NCBI RefSeq assembly: GCF_017813235.1 | Contig: NZ_JAGISH010000018.1 | Coordinates: forward strand, 1-42,776 | DNA: 42,776 bases | Direction: 5' to 3' | From: Sagittula salina | Lineage (GTDB): Bacteria > Pseudomonadota > Alphaproteobacteria > Rhodobacterales > Rhodobacteraceae | Shown: in pieces, positions 35,852 to 42,776 of the stretch | How positions within the stretch are numbered: position 1 is the first letter of the stretch | How the letters are laid out: the number at the start of each line of letters is the position of its first letter | Program-made: the position numbers and the translations under genes | The notes under the pieces: generated by a model | Databases searched by the model: none | What the model was told of the DNA's origin: nothing | Seen by the model: only the letters and a program-made list of their open reading frames with translations

Positions 35852-36826
35852 ATGGAGGAAACACGCGATCACGGCGGCAATCTCGACGCGGCGATGGCGC
35901 GCTGGGGCGGGGAAATGGCGGATTGGGTGGACCTCTCGACCGGCATCAACCGGCTGCCCTACCCGGTGCCCGAAATCCCGGCCCGGGCCTGGCAGGCGCT
36001 GCCGACGCGTTCGGATATGGCGCGGCTCGTCGCGGCGGCGCGGTCGGCCTATGGCTCCTCTGCGGACATCGTCCCTGTGGCGGGTGCGCAGGCCGCGATC
36101 CAGAGCGTTCCCTTCCTGCGTGCGCCCGGCGTGGCGCGGGTGCTGTCGCCCACCTACAACGAACACGCCGCCGCGCTGCGCATGGGCGGCTGGTTGGTGA
36201 CGGAGGTCGACACCGTGCTGGACCTCACCGGCGCGGAACTGGCCGTCATCGTCTCGCCCAACAACCCCGACGGCCGCCGCTTTGCCCCTGAGGCGCTGCG
36301 CGATCTGGCGATGCGTGTCGGCATGCTGGTGGTCGACGAAAGCTTTGGCGACGCCCGCCCGGAGGCGACCGTGGCGCGCTTCGTGCTGCCGGAAAACGTG
36401 CTGGTGCTGCGCTCCTTCGGCAAGTTCTACGGACTGGCCGGAGTGCGGCTGGGGTTCGCCCTTGGCCATGGCCCGCTGGTTGACCGCCTGCGCGCGATGG
36501 CCGGGCCGTGGCCCGTTTCCGGTCCCGCGATCCAGATCGCCTGCGCCGCACTGGACGACACCGCGTGGCAGGCAAAAACGGTGGCGCGGTTGCACGGCGA
36601 TTGTGCCCGGATGGACCGGCTGGCACAGGCGGCGGGCTGGCGGCTCGTCGGCGGGACCGAACTGTTCCGCACCTATGACACCCTTGACGCCTCCCATGCG
36701 CAGGAATGGCTGGCCGAGGCCCGCGTCTGGAGCCGGATCTTTCCCTACAGTGGTACGTGGATCAGGCTGGGGCTTCCGGCCCCGCAGGAATGGGCACAGG
36801 TCGAGGCCGCGTTGACCGCCGTTTGA
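35852..36826 (+). CDS. cobC: PLP-dependent threonine-phosphate decarboxylase
   Basis: 324 residues of the class I/II aminotransferase fold. It is the enzyme (CobC in aerobic naming, CobD in Salmonella) that decarboxylates L-threonine-O-3-phosphate to aminopropanol phosphate. The start has HGGNLDAAMARWGGEMADWVDLSTGINRLPYPVP, a family hallmark. Asn and Asp ligands appear in VIVSPNNPDGRRFAPEAL and VVDESFGD, and the PLP lysine is in VLRSFGKFYGLAGVRLGFAL (about 192). GAGGGAGAGA precedes the ATG. Last gene of the rightward cobalamin operon; a possible bidirectional terminator follows. Confidence 0.93.
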   Translation: MEETRDHGGNLDAAMARWGGEMADWVDLSTGINRLPYPVPEIPARAWQALPTRSDMARLVAAARSAYGSSADIVPVAGAQAAIQSVPFLRAPGVARVLSPTYNEHAAALRMGGWLVTEVDTVLDLTGAELAVIVSPNNPDGRRFAPEALRDLAMRVGMLVVDESFGDARPEATVARFVLPENVLVLRSFGKFYGLAGVRLGFALGHGPLVDRLRAMAGPWPVSGPAIQIACAALDDTAWQAKTVARLHGDCARMDRLAQAAGWRLVGGTELFRTYDTLDASHAQEWLAEARVWSRIFPYSGTWIRLGLPAPQEWAQVEAALTAV

Positions 36827-36876
36827 TCGTCGCCGCAGGAGCGGCCGCCAAAGGGCGAACCAAGAGCCATCGTGGT

Positions 36877-36917
36877 CGGCGGGGGCGCGATTTCCGGCTA
36901 GAAACCGTCCCCCACCG
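36877..36917. terminator. Possible bidirectional terminator between cobC and the dehydrogenase
   Basis: CGGCGGGGGCG (36877-36887) and CGTCCCCCACCG (36906-36917) form an imperfect stem around an 18-base loop, between two convergent genes. There is no strong T-run, so termination efficiency is uncertain. Confidence 0.35.
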
Positions 36918-36923
36918 GGCGTC

Positions 36924-38177
36924 TCAGGCGGAATACTCCGTCCAGGCCATGTCCTCGCCCTGCAGACCGCCTTTCAGGACGCGGGTGGGCAGGCCCATGA
37001 CGTCGAGCAGCGAGAAGAACGGCTTCGGATCCATCTCCTCGACGTTCTTCATGGTCTTCGCGTCCCATTCTCCCGTCGCGACCAGCATCGCCGCCGCGAC
37101 TGGCGGCACGCCCGCCGTGTAGGAAATGCCCTGCGAACCGACCTCTTCGAAGGCTTCCTTGTGGTCGGCCACGTTGTAGACGAACAACTCGACCGGCTCG
37201 CCCCCCTTCGTGCCCTTCACCAGATCGCCGATGCAGGTCTTGCCGGTGTAGTCAGGCGCGAGGCTGGCGGGATCGGGCAGGCAGGCCTTTACCACCTTCA
37301 GCGGCACGACCTCCTGACCGTCGGCCAGCGTCACCGGCTGCTCTGACAGCAGGCCAATGTTCTTCAGCACCGTAAAGACGTTGATGTAGTGGTCGCCGAA
37401 GCCCATCCAGAACCGCACGTCGGCTTCCGGGTAGTTGGTCGCCAGCGAATGCACCTCGTCGTGGCCGGATTGGTAAGCCTTTGACGGGCCGACCACCGGC
37501 AGATCCCATTCCCGGCCGGAGGCGAACATGGTCGTCTCCTTCCACTGCTTGTCTTCCCAATAGTAGACCACGCCGGTGAACTCGCGGAAATTGATCTCCG
37601 GGTCGAAGTTCGTGGCGAAGTACTTGCCGTGCGAGCCCGCGTTGATGTCGACGATGTCGATCGATTTCACCTCGTCCATCTGGTCGATGGCAAAGCGGGC
37701 AAAGGCGTTCACCACGCCCGGATCGAAACCCGCGCCAAGGATCGCGGTCACGCCCTTTTCGGCGCAGGTTTCGCGGCGCTTCCACTCGTAGTTGGCGTAC
37801 CACGGCGGGGTTTCGCAGATCTTGTCCTGTTCCTCGTGGATCGCCGTGTCGATATAGGCGGCACCGGTTTCGATGCAGGCATCCAGCACCGGCATGTTCA
37901 CAAAGGCCGTGCCCACGTTGATGACGATCTGCGCCCCGGTCCGCCGGATCAGCGCCGCGACCTGCGCGCTGTCCATGGCGTCCACGGCATGCGCCTCGAA
38001 GGTGCCCTCGACCTTCATCGCGGACTTTTCGCGCACGGAGGCGATGATCGCGTCGCATTTCTCCACCGTACGGCTGGCAATATGCAGGTCGCCCAGCACA
38101 TCATTGTTCTGGGCGCATTTATGCGCCACCACTTGCGCGACGCCCCCGGCGCCGATGATGAGAACGGTCTTCTTCAA
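36924..38177 (-). CDS. Carboxynorspermidine/carboxyspermidine dehydrogenase (saccharopine dehydrogenase family)
   Basis: 417 residues. NADPH-dependent condensation of a diamine with aspartate semialdehyde gives carboxyspermidine or carboxynorspermidine. The nucleotide motif is TVLIIGAGGVAQVVAHKCA at the N-terminus. Family landmarks are INVGTAFVNMPVLDACIETG (about 86), YIDTAIHEEQD, AILGAGFDPGVVNAFARFA (about 145) and SQGISYTAGVPPVAAAML near the end. It starts with TTG at 38177 preceded by AGGGAGT, an unusual start but with good spacing. The decarboxylase gene lies 54 bases upstream on the same strand. In alphaproteobacteria this pair usually makes spermidine through carboxyspermidine. Confidence 0.92.
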   Translation of the reverse strand: MKKTVLIIGAGGVAQVVAHKCAQNNDVLGDLHIASRTVEKCDAIIASVREKSAMKVEGTFEAHAVDAMDSAQVAALIRRTGAQIVINVGTAFVNMPVLDACIETGAAYIDTAIHEEQDKICETPPWYANYEWKRRETCAEKGVTAILGAGFDPGVVNAFARFAIDQMDEVKSIDIVDINAGSHGKYFATNFDPEINFREFTGVVYYWEDKQWKETTMFASGREWDLPVVGPSKAYQSGHDEVHSLATNYPEADVRFWMGFGDHYINVFTVLKNIGLLSEQPVTLADGQEVVPLKVVKACLPDPASLAPDYTGKTCIGDLVKGTKGGEPVELFVYNVADHKEAFEEVGSQGISYTAGVPPVAAAMLVATGEWDAKTMKNVEEMDPKPFFSLLDVMGLPTRVLKGGLQGEDMAWTEYSA

Positions 38178-38231
38178 GGCAGGACTCCCTTGGATAAGGC
38201 CCCGTGGGGCAGGTGCTCGGGACAGGTGGCG

Positions 38232-39323
38232 TTACGACAGGGCCGCCGCGAAATCGTCGTAGGTGAAGGCGCGCACCAGGCGCTCCGTTCCATCCAGTTC
38301 ACGAATGGCAATGGCGGGCATCTGCACACCGTTGAACCAGTTCTTCTTGACCATGGTGTAACCTGCGGCATCCTCGATGGACAGCCGGTCGCCGGGTTTC
38401 AGGGCATTCGGAAAGCGGAATTCGCCAAAGATATCCCCGGCAAGGCAGGACTTGCCGCAGATCATCCACTCCTGCGCGCCGCTCTCATTCATCTTCGCGC
38501 TTTCGCGGTAGATCAGCAGGTCGAGCATATGCGCCTCGATCGAACTGTCCACGATGGCCAGGTTTTTGCCGTTGAACAGTGTGTCCAGCACCGTGACCTC
38601 CAGCGTGGTGGAGTTGGTGATCGCCGCCTCGCCCGGCTCCAGGTAGACCTGCACCTCGTTCTCTCCGGCGAACCGTTTCAGCCGCTCCGCCAGACGGTCG
38701 AGGGGATAGCCTTCGCCGGTGAAGTGAATGCCGCCGCCAAGGCTGATCCAGTCCATGCGGCGGATCAGGCGGCCAAAGCGCGCCTCGATCTGGCCCAGCA
38801 TCTCGTCGAAACGCTTGAACGACGCGTTCTCGCAATTGTTGTGGAACATGAAGCCCGAGATCAGTTCGGCCACCGGCTCGATGGTCTCCGGGCTGTGTTC
38901 GCCCAGCCGGGAAAACGGCCGCGCCGGGTCCGCGAGGTCAAAGCCCGAGGTCGAGACGCCGGGGTTCACCCGCAGGCCGCGCGTGTGGCCGCGCGATACT
39001 TCCTCGAACCGCCGCAACTGCTGCGCGGTGTTGAAGATCACCTTGTCCGAGGATGCCAGAACTTCGTCGATTTCCTCCGGCGCCCAGGCCACGGAATAGG
39101 CATGGGTTTCGCCGGGGAACTTCTCGCGCCCCAGCTTCACCTCGAACAGCGAGGACGAGGTGGTGCCGTCCATGTACTCCGACATCATGTCGAAGACCGA
39201 CCAGGTGGCAAAGCACTTCAGCGCCAGCAGCGCCTTCGCGCCGGAGGTCTCGCGCAGGTGGGCGATTTTCTCCATGTTGGGCAGGAGGCGCGACTTGTCG
39301 ATGAGGTAATAGGGCGTCTGCAT
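38232..39323 (-). CDS. nspC: Carboxynorspermidine/carboxyspermidine decarboxylase
   Basis: 363 residues, an alanine-racemase-fold PLP decarboxylase. The N-terminus MQTPYYLIDKSRLLPNMEKI leads to the PLP lysine in ALLALKCFATWSVFDMM (about 41). A phosphate-binding segment is WISLGGGIHFTGEGYPLD (about 235), with VYLEPGEAAITNSTTLEV and the substrate Cys region MICGKSCLAGDIFGEF near 310. Start 39323 is preferred because GAAGG is eight bases upstream; ATG at 39341 lacks an RBS. First gene of the polyamine pair. Confidence 0.93.
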   Translation of the reverse strand: MQTPYYLIDKSRLLPNMEKIAHLRETSGAKALLALKCFATWSVFDMMSEYMDGTTSSSLFEVKLGREKFPGETHAYSVAWAPEEIDEVLASSDKVIFNTAQQLRRFEEVSRGHTRGLRVNPGVSTSGFDLADPARPFSRLGEHSPETIEPVAELISGFMFHNNCENASFKRFDEMLGQIEARFGRLIRRMDWISLGGGIHFTGEGYPLDRLAERLKRFAGENEVQVYLEPGEAAITNSTTLEVTVLDTLFNGKNLAIVDSSIEAHMLDLLIYRESAKMNESGAQEWMICGKSCLAGDIFGEFRFPNALKPGDRLSIEDAAGYTMVKKNWFNGVQMPAIAIRELDGTERLVRAFTYDDFAAALS

Positions 39324-39451
39324 GGGCGGGGCCTTCGTCATGGGGCAAGGGACCGGACCGGCGGGCGGATGCGGCAGTGGCGTTGGGGGCCATGTAGCGC
39401 GCCAGACCGCCTGTCGCAATGTCCGGCTTTGCGCGGGGGGCGCCTGCGGCC

Positions 39452-40897
39452 CTACCGGGCGAGGGCCAGCAGCCCACCCACATCCAGATGCGCCTCCAGA
39501 TGCTCGGCAAGCGCATCGAGCGTGCGTTCCACCGACGCGTCGTAGCCATGCGCGCGCGCCTGCGTCCCCAGCGCCGCCAGCCACGCTGTGCGAAAGGCAT
39601 CGTCCGAGAACATGCCATGCAGATAGCTGCCCTGCACCCGCCCGTCGGGCGAACAGGCCCCCTCCGGCCCGCCGTCCAGATGCGCGAAGGGCCGCGCGCA
39701 GTCCGGCCCGGTGGTGCGGCCGATGTGGATTTCGTAGCCCTCCATGGGCAGGCCTGTGGCGGCATGCCGCGCCGTGATCCGGGTCAGGCGCTTGTCCCCG
39801 GTCATGGTGGTGTCGACGTCCAGCAGCCCCAGCCCCGGCGTCTTTCCGGCTAGGCCCTCGATGCCGTCGGGGTCCGCCACGGACCGACCCAGCATCTGGA
39901 AACCGCCGCAGATCCCCAGCACCCGCCCGCCGCGCCTATGATGCGCGATCAGGTCGGTCTCCCACCCTTGAGCGCGAAGAAAGGCCAGATCGCCCCGCGT
40001 CGATTTCGATCCCGGGATGATCACCAGATCGGCATCGCCGGGGATCGGCTGGCCGTGCCCCAGCATTGTCAGCCGCACAGCCGGTTCCTGCGCCAGCGGG
40101 TCCATGTCGTCGAAATTGGCGATCCGCGACAGCCGCAGGCAGACGATATGCAACCCCTCCCGCAGGGGCGCGCTGCGAATATCCAGCGCATCCTCCGCGG
40201 GCAGCCGCCAGGCCTCCGCGAACCAGGGTGCGGTGCCAAAGCCCTGCCAGCCGGTGTGCGTCTCGATCATCCGGTAGCCGTCGTCGAAGAGCGTCGGATC
40301 ACCCCGGAACTTGTTGACGAGAAACCCCGCGACCCGCGCCCGGTCATCCCCTGACAGCACGACCTGCGTGCCGACGATCTGCGCGATCACTCCGCCGCGG
40401 TCGATATCGCCCACCAGCACGACCGGCACATCGGCGGCCTCGGCAAAGCCCATGTTGGCGATGTCACCCTGCCGCAGGTTGACCTCCGCCGGGCTGCCCG
40501 CGCCTTCGACGATCACCAGATCATGCGAGGCCTCAAGCCTGCGAAAACTCTCCAGCACCGCCTCCAGAAGGCGCGGCTTCAGCGCCGCGTACTCCCGCGC
40601 CTTTACCGTGGCGACGCGTTTGCCCTGCACGACGACCTGGCTCCCTACATCCGTCTCGGGCTTCAGCAGCACCGGGTTCATGTCCACCACCGGGTCCAAC
40701 CCGCAAGCCCGAGCCTGCAGGGCTTGCGCGCGGCCGATCTCTCCGCCGTCCGCTGTCACGGCGGCGTTGTTCGACATGTTCTGCGGTTTGAACGGTGCGA
40801 CTGTCAGCCCTCGCCGCAGTGCCGCGCGGCACAGCCCCGCCACGAGGACGGACTTCCCGACGTTCGATCCGGTTCCCTGAAGCATGAGGGCGGGCAT
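39452..40897 (-). CDS. cobQ: Cobyric acid synthase
   Basis: 481 residues, the glutamine-dependent amidase that adds four amides to adenosylcobyrinic acid a,c-diamide. The ATP-binding N-terminal domain starts LMLQGTGSNVGKSVLVAGLCRA, followed by PFKPQNMSNNAAVTADGGEIGRAQALQA and VIVEGAGSPAEVNL. The C-terminal glutamine amidotransferase has the nucleophile Cys in VLGICGGFQMLGRSV (about 333) and His in GSYLHGMFSDD (about 440). AGGAGG precedes the ATG with 7-base spacing. It stands apart from the other cobalamin genes, separated by the polyamine pair. Confidence 0.95.
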   Translation of the reverse strand: MPALMLQGTGSNVGKSVLVAGLCRAALRRGLTVAPFKPQNMSNNAAVTADGGEIGRAQALQARACGLDPVVDMNPVLLKPETDVGSQVVVQGKRVATVKAREYAALKPRLLEAVLESFRRLEASHDLVIVEGAGSPAEVNLRQGDIANMGFAEAADVPVVLVGDIDRGGVIAQIVGTQVVLSGDDRARVAGFLVNKFRGDPTLFDDGYRMIETHTGWQGFGTAPWFAEAWRLPAEDALDIRSAPLREGLHIVCLRLSRIANFDDMDPLAQEPAVRLTMLGHGQPIPGDADLVIIPGSKSTRGDLAFLRAQGWETDLIAHHRRGGRVLGICGGFQMLGRSVADPDGIEGLAGKTPGLGLLDVDTTMTGDKRLTRITARHAATGLPMEGYEIHIGRTTGPDCARPFAHLDGGPEGACSPDGRVQGSYLHGMFSDDAFRTAWLAALGTQARAHGYDASVERTLDALAEHLEAHLDVGGLLALAR

Positions 40898-40969
40898 GAA
40901 GGGGCCTCCTGCGCGGTCATTCGCGCCGTGATAGGGCGGGGGCCGGCTACGGTAAAGCCCGATCAGACC

Positions 40970-41230
40970 TCAGTCGTCGTCCCCGGGCAGCGGCAGCCGA
41001 GCCAGGTGGTATTCGCGGGCAAAACGCGACGCGGGTCGCGCGACGAACAGCGCGCTACCGATGACAAAAGCCCAGGTCGCCACCTCCTGCGTGGATTGCC
41101 AGAAGAACAGGACGGAACCCAGGAGAAAGGTCAGCCCGGCGAGGAAATCGATGGTGGTATAGAGCCTCTCGTAAAAGCCGTAGACCTTTTCGTGGCGGGG
41201 CGTGGCATCGTGCAGCTGGCGCTGGAACAT
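40970..41230 (-). CDS. YrhK-domain small membrane protein
   Basis: 86 residues with a conserved YrhK-like region. After a polar N-terminus (MFQRQLHDATPRHEKVYGFYERLYTTI), two hydrophobic segments, DFLAGLTFLLGSVLFFW and VATWAFVIGSALFVA, make a hairpin membrane anchor, followed by a basic tail. Function unknown; related proteins are small inner-membrane proteins. AAGGAG lies 11 bases upstream of the ATG. It sits 28 bases after the HAD hydrolase gene on the same strand and is probably co-transcribed with it. Confidence 0.75.
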   Translation of the reverse strand: MFQRQLHDATPRHEKVYGFYERLYTTIDFLAGLTFLLGSVLFFWQSTQEVATWAFVIGSALFVARPASRFAREYHLARLPLPGDDD

Positions 41231-41258
41231 GGCGGGTGGCGCTCCTTTCCGAGGCGGG

Positions 41259-41873
41259 TCAGGGGAACAGGACCCGTGGCAAGCTAGCCCGCGTGGCGGC
41301 GTTGAACAGGAACCCCCGCCAGCCGCGCGCCTTCGCCGCGGCCACATTGCCGGGCGCGTCGTCGACCAGCAGGATCGCCTCCGGTGGCAGGCCTGCCCAG
41401 CGTTCGATCTCGGCAAAGAATCCGGGATCGGGCTTCGCCACCCCCATGCGGCCTGAGGCAAAGACCGCCTCCACCTTCGCCCCGGCCCTGGCCCCAATCC
41501 CGGCCCCAATCCCGAACCCTTTATCGATGGATGCAGCGCGATGCGGTTCGTTGTTGGTGCCGATCACATGCCGCGCGGGGTGGGTGCGCAGCCAGCCCAG
41601 TACCTGCGCATCGGGACGGTCCTCGGCGCGGAACCACCAGCCCAGAACCGCCTCGGCCGTGACCTCCGCGCCCTGCCGGTTCAGCCAGTCCCCCACCAAT
41701 GCCCGCAAGTCACACCGTCCGCGCATCACGTCACGCAACCGCCCCGACCCCTTCAGATGTGCCGCCAGCGCCCGCCCGTCGACCCCCAATGCATCCCGCA
41801 TCCCTTCCGCCCAGTTCGGGCCGGGGGCGTTCAGCACTCCATCGAAATCCCAGACGATCAGCGCGGGCGGCAC
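41259..41873 (-). CDS. HAD-superfamily hydrolase
   Basis: 204 residues. HAD motif I is LIVWDFDGVLNAPG at the N-terminus (nucleophile and general-acid Asp), motif II is the VIGTNNEPHRA region (about 103), motif III the Lys in GVAKPDPGFF (about 147), and motif IV VDDAPGNVAAAKARGW (about 168). It is probably a small-molecule phosphatase; the substrate is unknown. Between motifs II and III an insertion rich in Gly/Ala/Ile (GFGIGAGIGARAGAKV) is encoded by 12-base tandem repeats (41478-41513), so the loop length has changed by repeat duplication without breaking the frame. Confidence 0.87.
   Translation of the reverse strand: MPPALIVWDFDGVLNAPGPNWAEGMRDALGVDGRALAAHLKGSGRLRDVMRGRCDLRALVGDWLNRQGAEVTAEAVLGWWFRAEDRPDAQVLGWLRTHPARHVIGTNNEPHRAASIDKGFGIGAGIGARAGAKVEAVFASGRMGVAKPDPGFFAEIERWAGLPPEAILLVDDAPGNVAAAKARGWRGFLFNAATRASLPRVLFP
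41478..41513 (-). repeat. 12-bp tandem repeat inside the HAD hydrolase gene
   Basis: GGCCCCAATCCC is present twice in perfect tandem (41490-41501, 41502-41513), with a degenerate third unit (41478-41489). On the coding strand each unit encodes Gly-Ile-Gly-Ala, or a variant of it. The repeat length keeps the reading frame. Confidence 0.85.
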
Positions 41874-41879
41874 GGCGCG

Positions 41880-42218
41880 TCAGCCCTGCTTCGGCAGGAA
41901 GGCCTCCACCGCCGCCTGCGCGATCACCGTGACCTCGCCGGTGTCGGGGTTGGTGATGACGAGACCGCCATGCACAGTACGAACCCGCGCCCGCCCGCGC
42001 GGTAGCCGCACCACCAGCGCGTCGCAATCGACTGCTCCGGGCTGTTGCACGCCCACGGTGACGCGTACTTCCATGGCCTGATGCGGCAGATCGAGGGCGC
42101 CGAACAGCGGAATTGAGGAATGCCGCAACACATCCTCGATCGCGCGCCCTGCGGCCTTCGTGTAATCCTGCCCGTGCAGGTCGTTCCCCATACCCATCTC
42201 GATGATGAAGCGCTGCAT
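41880..42218 (-). CDS. Lin0512 family protein, second of a tandem pair
   Basis: 112 residues of the small, uncharacterised Lin0512 family. It opens MQRFIIEMGMGNDLHGQDYT, with KAAGRAIEDVLRHSSIP next, a central EVRVTVGVQQPGAVD strand, and ends VTVIAQAAVEAFLPKQG. The pattern EfGMGxxLhgqDYTkAAxRAvedal is shared with the gene immediately upstream. The family has no established activity that I can name. The start overlaps the upstream paralogue's stop by one base, so the two are translated together and could form a heteromer. Confidence 0.8.
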   Translation of the reverse strand: MQRFIIEMGMGNDLHGQDYTKAAGRAIEDVLRHSSIPLFGALDLPHQAMEVRVTVGVQQPGAVDCDALVVRLPRGRARVRTVHGGLVITNPDTGEVTVIAQAAVEAFLPKQG

Positions 42219-42559
42219 CAGATTCCCTCCAGCGCGACGGAGATCGCGACGGTCGCCATGACCGTGGGCAGCCCGTCTCCCTCAGGACGCGGCACGTCCA
42301 ACCCGCCCTTCACCGCATTGACGGTCACCGCCCCGTAGGGAAAGACCGCCGCAACCTGCGCCACGTCCACGCGCTCGGGCTGCTGCACGCCCAGGTCCAC
42401 CGTGATGCGCATGTCGGTTTTCTCCTTGCCGAAAAGCTCAGCGAGGTTGATCGAGTTGCGCCAAAGCGCGTTCTCCACCGCGCGGCAGGCGGCCTGCGTG
42501 TAATCCTGCCGACGCAGGGACGTACCCATGCCGAACTCGGTCAAGAGGCGTCTTGGCAT
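42218..42559 (-). CDS. Lin0512 family protein, first of a tandem pair
   Basis: 113 residues, paralogous to the downstream gene. It shares EFGMGTSLRRQDYTQAACRAVENALWRNSI, DMRITVDLGVQQPERVD and the C-terminal TVMATVAISVALEGI with the same spacing. The start at 42559 has GGGAGGAAG just upstream; a longer frame to 42673 is repeat-derived and rejected. The linked pair suggests a two-subunit complex. It is the first gene of a leftward group with its paralogue, the HAD hydrolase and the YrhK protein. Confidence 0.8.
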   Translation of the reverse strand: MPRRLLTEFGMGTSLRRQDYTQAACRAVENALWRNSINLAELFGKEKTDMRITVDLGVQQPERVDVAQVAAVFPYGAVTVNAVKGGLDVPRPEGDGLPTVMATVAISVALEGI

Positions 42560-42598
42560 CGCTTCCTCCCTACGGTGCACCCACGTAACGCGGGTCAA

Positions 42599-42637
42599 GT
42601 GAGTATTTGAAAAGCAGAGAAGCAGGGGCGCGGCGCC
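42599..42637 (-). repeat. Dispersed repeat, copy 4 (partial, reversed)
   Basis: The minus strand reads GGCGCCGCGCCCCTGCTTCT, then CTGCTTTTCAAATACTCAC. It matches the first half of the repeat family and is nearly identical to the partial copy at 23293. It lies just upstream of the Lin0512 genes, facing the next copy. Confidence 0.65.
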
Positions 42638-42702
42638 AAAGTCAAACCGCCCGCCGCGCCACCGTTGCGCCACACCGCGCGGGCCGCGGCATCGGGGCGC
42701 CG

Positions 42703-42776
42703 CCCTTCCTGCTTCTTCGTTTCGAAAATACCTCCGGGGGGTCCGGGGGGCGGCGCCCCCCGGCGGGGGGGGGGGG
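42703..42776 (+). repeat. Dispersed repeat, copy 5, running into a terminal G-run
   Basis: CCCTTCCTGCTTCTTCGTTT is followed by CGAAAATACCTCCGGGGGGTCC and the palindrome GGGGGGCGGCGCCCCCC (about 42745-42761). The window then ends with 12 consecutive G (42765-42776). Nothing gene-like is seen in the remaining bases. Confidence 0.65.

Noticed and set aside
36924..39341. Lysine biosynthesis (saccharopine dehydrogenase plus diaminopimelate decarboxylase)
   Set aside because: Motifs of both proteins fit the carboxy(nor)spermidine dehydrogenase/decarboxylase pair better, and they are adjacent as is usual for that pair.
27982..42763. CRISPR array from regularly repeated G-rich units
   Set aside because: Copies are kilobases apart, in both orientations and of different length; there are no spacers and no cas genes.

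Overview
The window looks like a stretch of a marine-type alphaproteobacterium of the Rhodobacteraceae (roseobacter group). The evidence is high G+C, frequent ATGA/GTGA stop-start overlaps, a GlpSTPQV-type glycerol ABC operon, aerobic-type late cobalamin genes, a carboxy(nor)spermidine polyamine pair, and a dispersed G-rich repeat. It opens inside the 3' end of a 5S rRNA gene and closes in a repeat copy that runs into 12 G residues. It may therefore be a draft contig bounded by repeats.

Layout. (1) 1-116: end of an rRNA operon and its terminator. (2) 199-5437: sugar-acid genes, namely an SMP-30 lactonase, an AGE-type epimerase/isomerase, mannonate dehydratase (uxuA), a GntR/FCD regulator and a zinc sugar-acid 5-dehydrogenase. 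They probably feed aldonates or hexuronate-derived acids to 2-keto-3-deoxygluconate. No transporter is present. (3) 5434-16845: glycerol utilisation. glpR is divergent from glpD-glpS-glpT-glpP-glpQ-DUF2160-glpV-glpK, followed by a translationally coupled iron-type alcohol dehydrogenase. Palindromic GlpR-like sites lie in the glpD leader, and strong hairpins bracket the binding-protein gene glpV. (4) 16842-19526: a malate/lactate-dehydrogenase-family oxidoreductase, then a divergent soluble histidine kinase / response regulator pair. (5) 19722-21090: a decayed IS3-family insertion sequence. (6) 21419-30973: a catabolic island with an NMT1/TauT-type ABC transporter, crotonase, MarR regulator, FAD monooxygenase, aldo/keto reductase, feruloyl-CoA-synthase-like ligase (opposite strand) and an ACMSD-like amidohydrolase. 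Two spaced copies of the same promoter-operator module tie the island together. (7) 31207-36826: late cobalamin genes in two divergent operons (cobU-cobT-cobS leftward; phosphatase, threonine-kinase-like GHMP protein, cobD/cbiB and threonine-phosphate decarboxylase rightward). (8) 36924-39323: carboxy(nor)spermidine dehydrogenase and decarboxylase. (9) 39452-40897: cobQ. (10) 40970-42559: a YrhK-domain membrane protein, a HAD hydrolase and two tandem Lin0512-family proteins. (11) 42599-42776: two head-to-head repeat copies.

How they work together. Glycerol enters through GlpSTPQV, is phosphorylated by GlpK and oxidised by GlpD under GlpR control. In the catabolic island, the transporter and CoA ligase probably import and activate an aromatic acid. 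The crotonase, monooxygenase, reductase and amidohydrolase then process it, with the MarR protein reading an acid or CoA-thioester signal at both promoters. In the cobalamin block, L-threonine is phosphorylated and decarboxylated to aminopropanol phosphate, attached to cobyric acid (made by CobQ) by CobD/CbiB, and completed by CobU, CobT, CobS and a phosphatase. The strongest candidate for something undescribed is the catabolic island with its two-copy operator. The histidine kinase / response regulator pair with an unrecognised output domain and the paired Lin0512 proteins come next.
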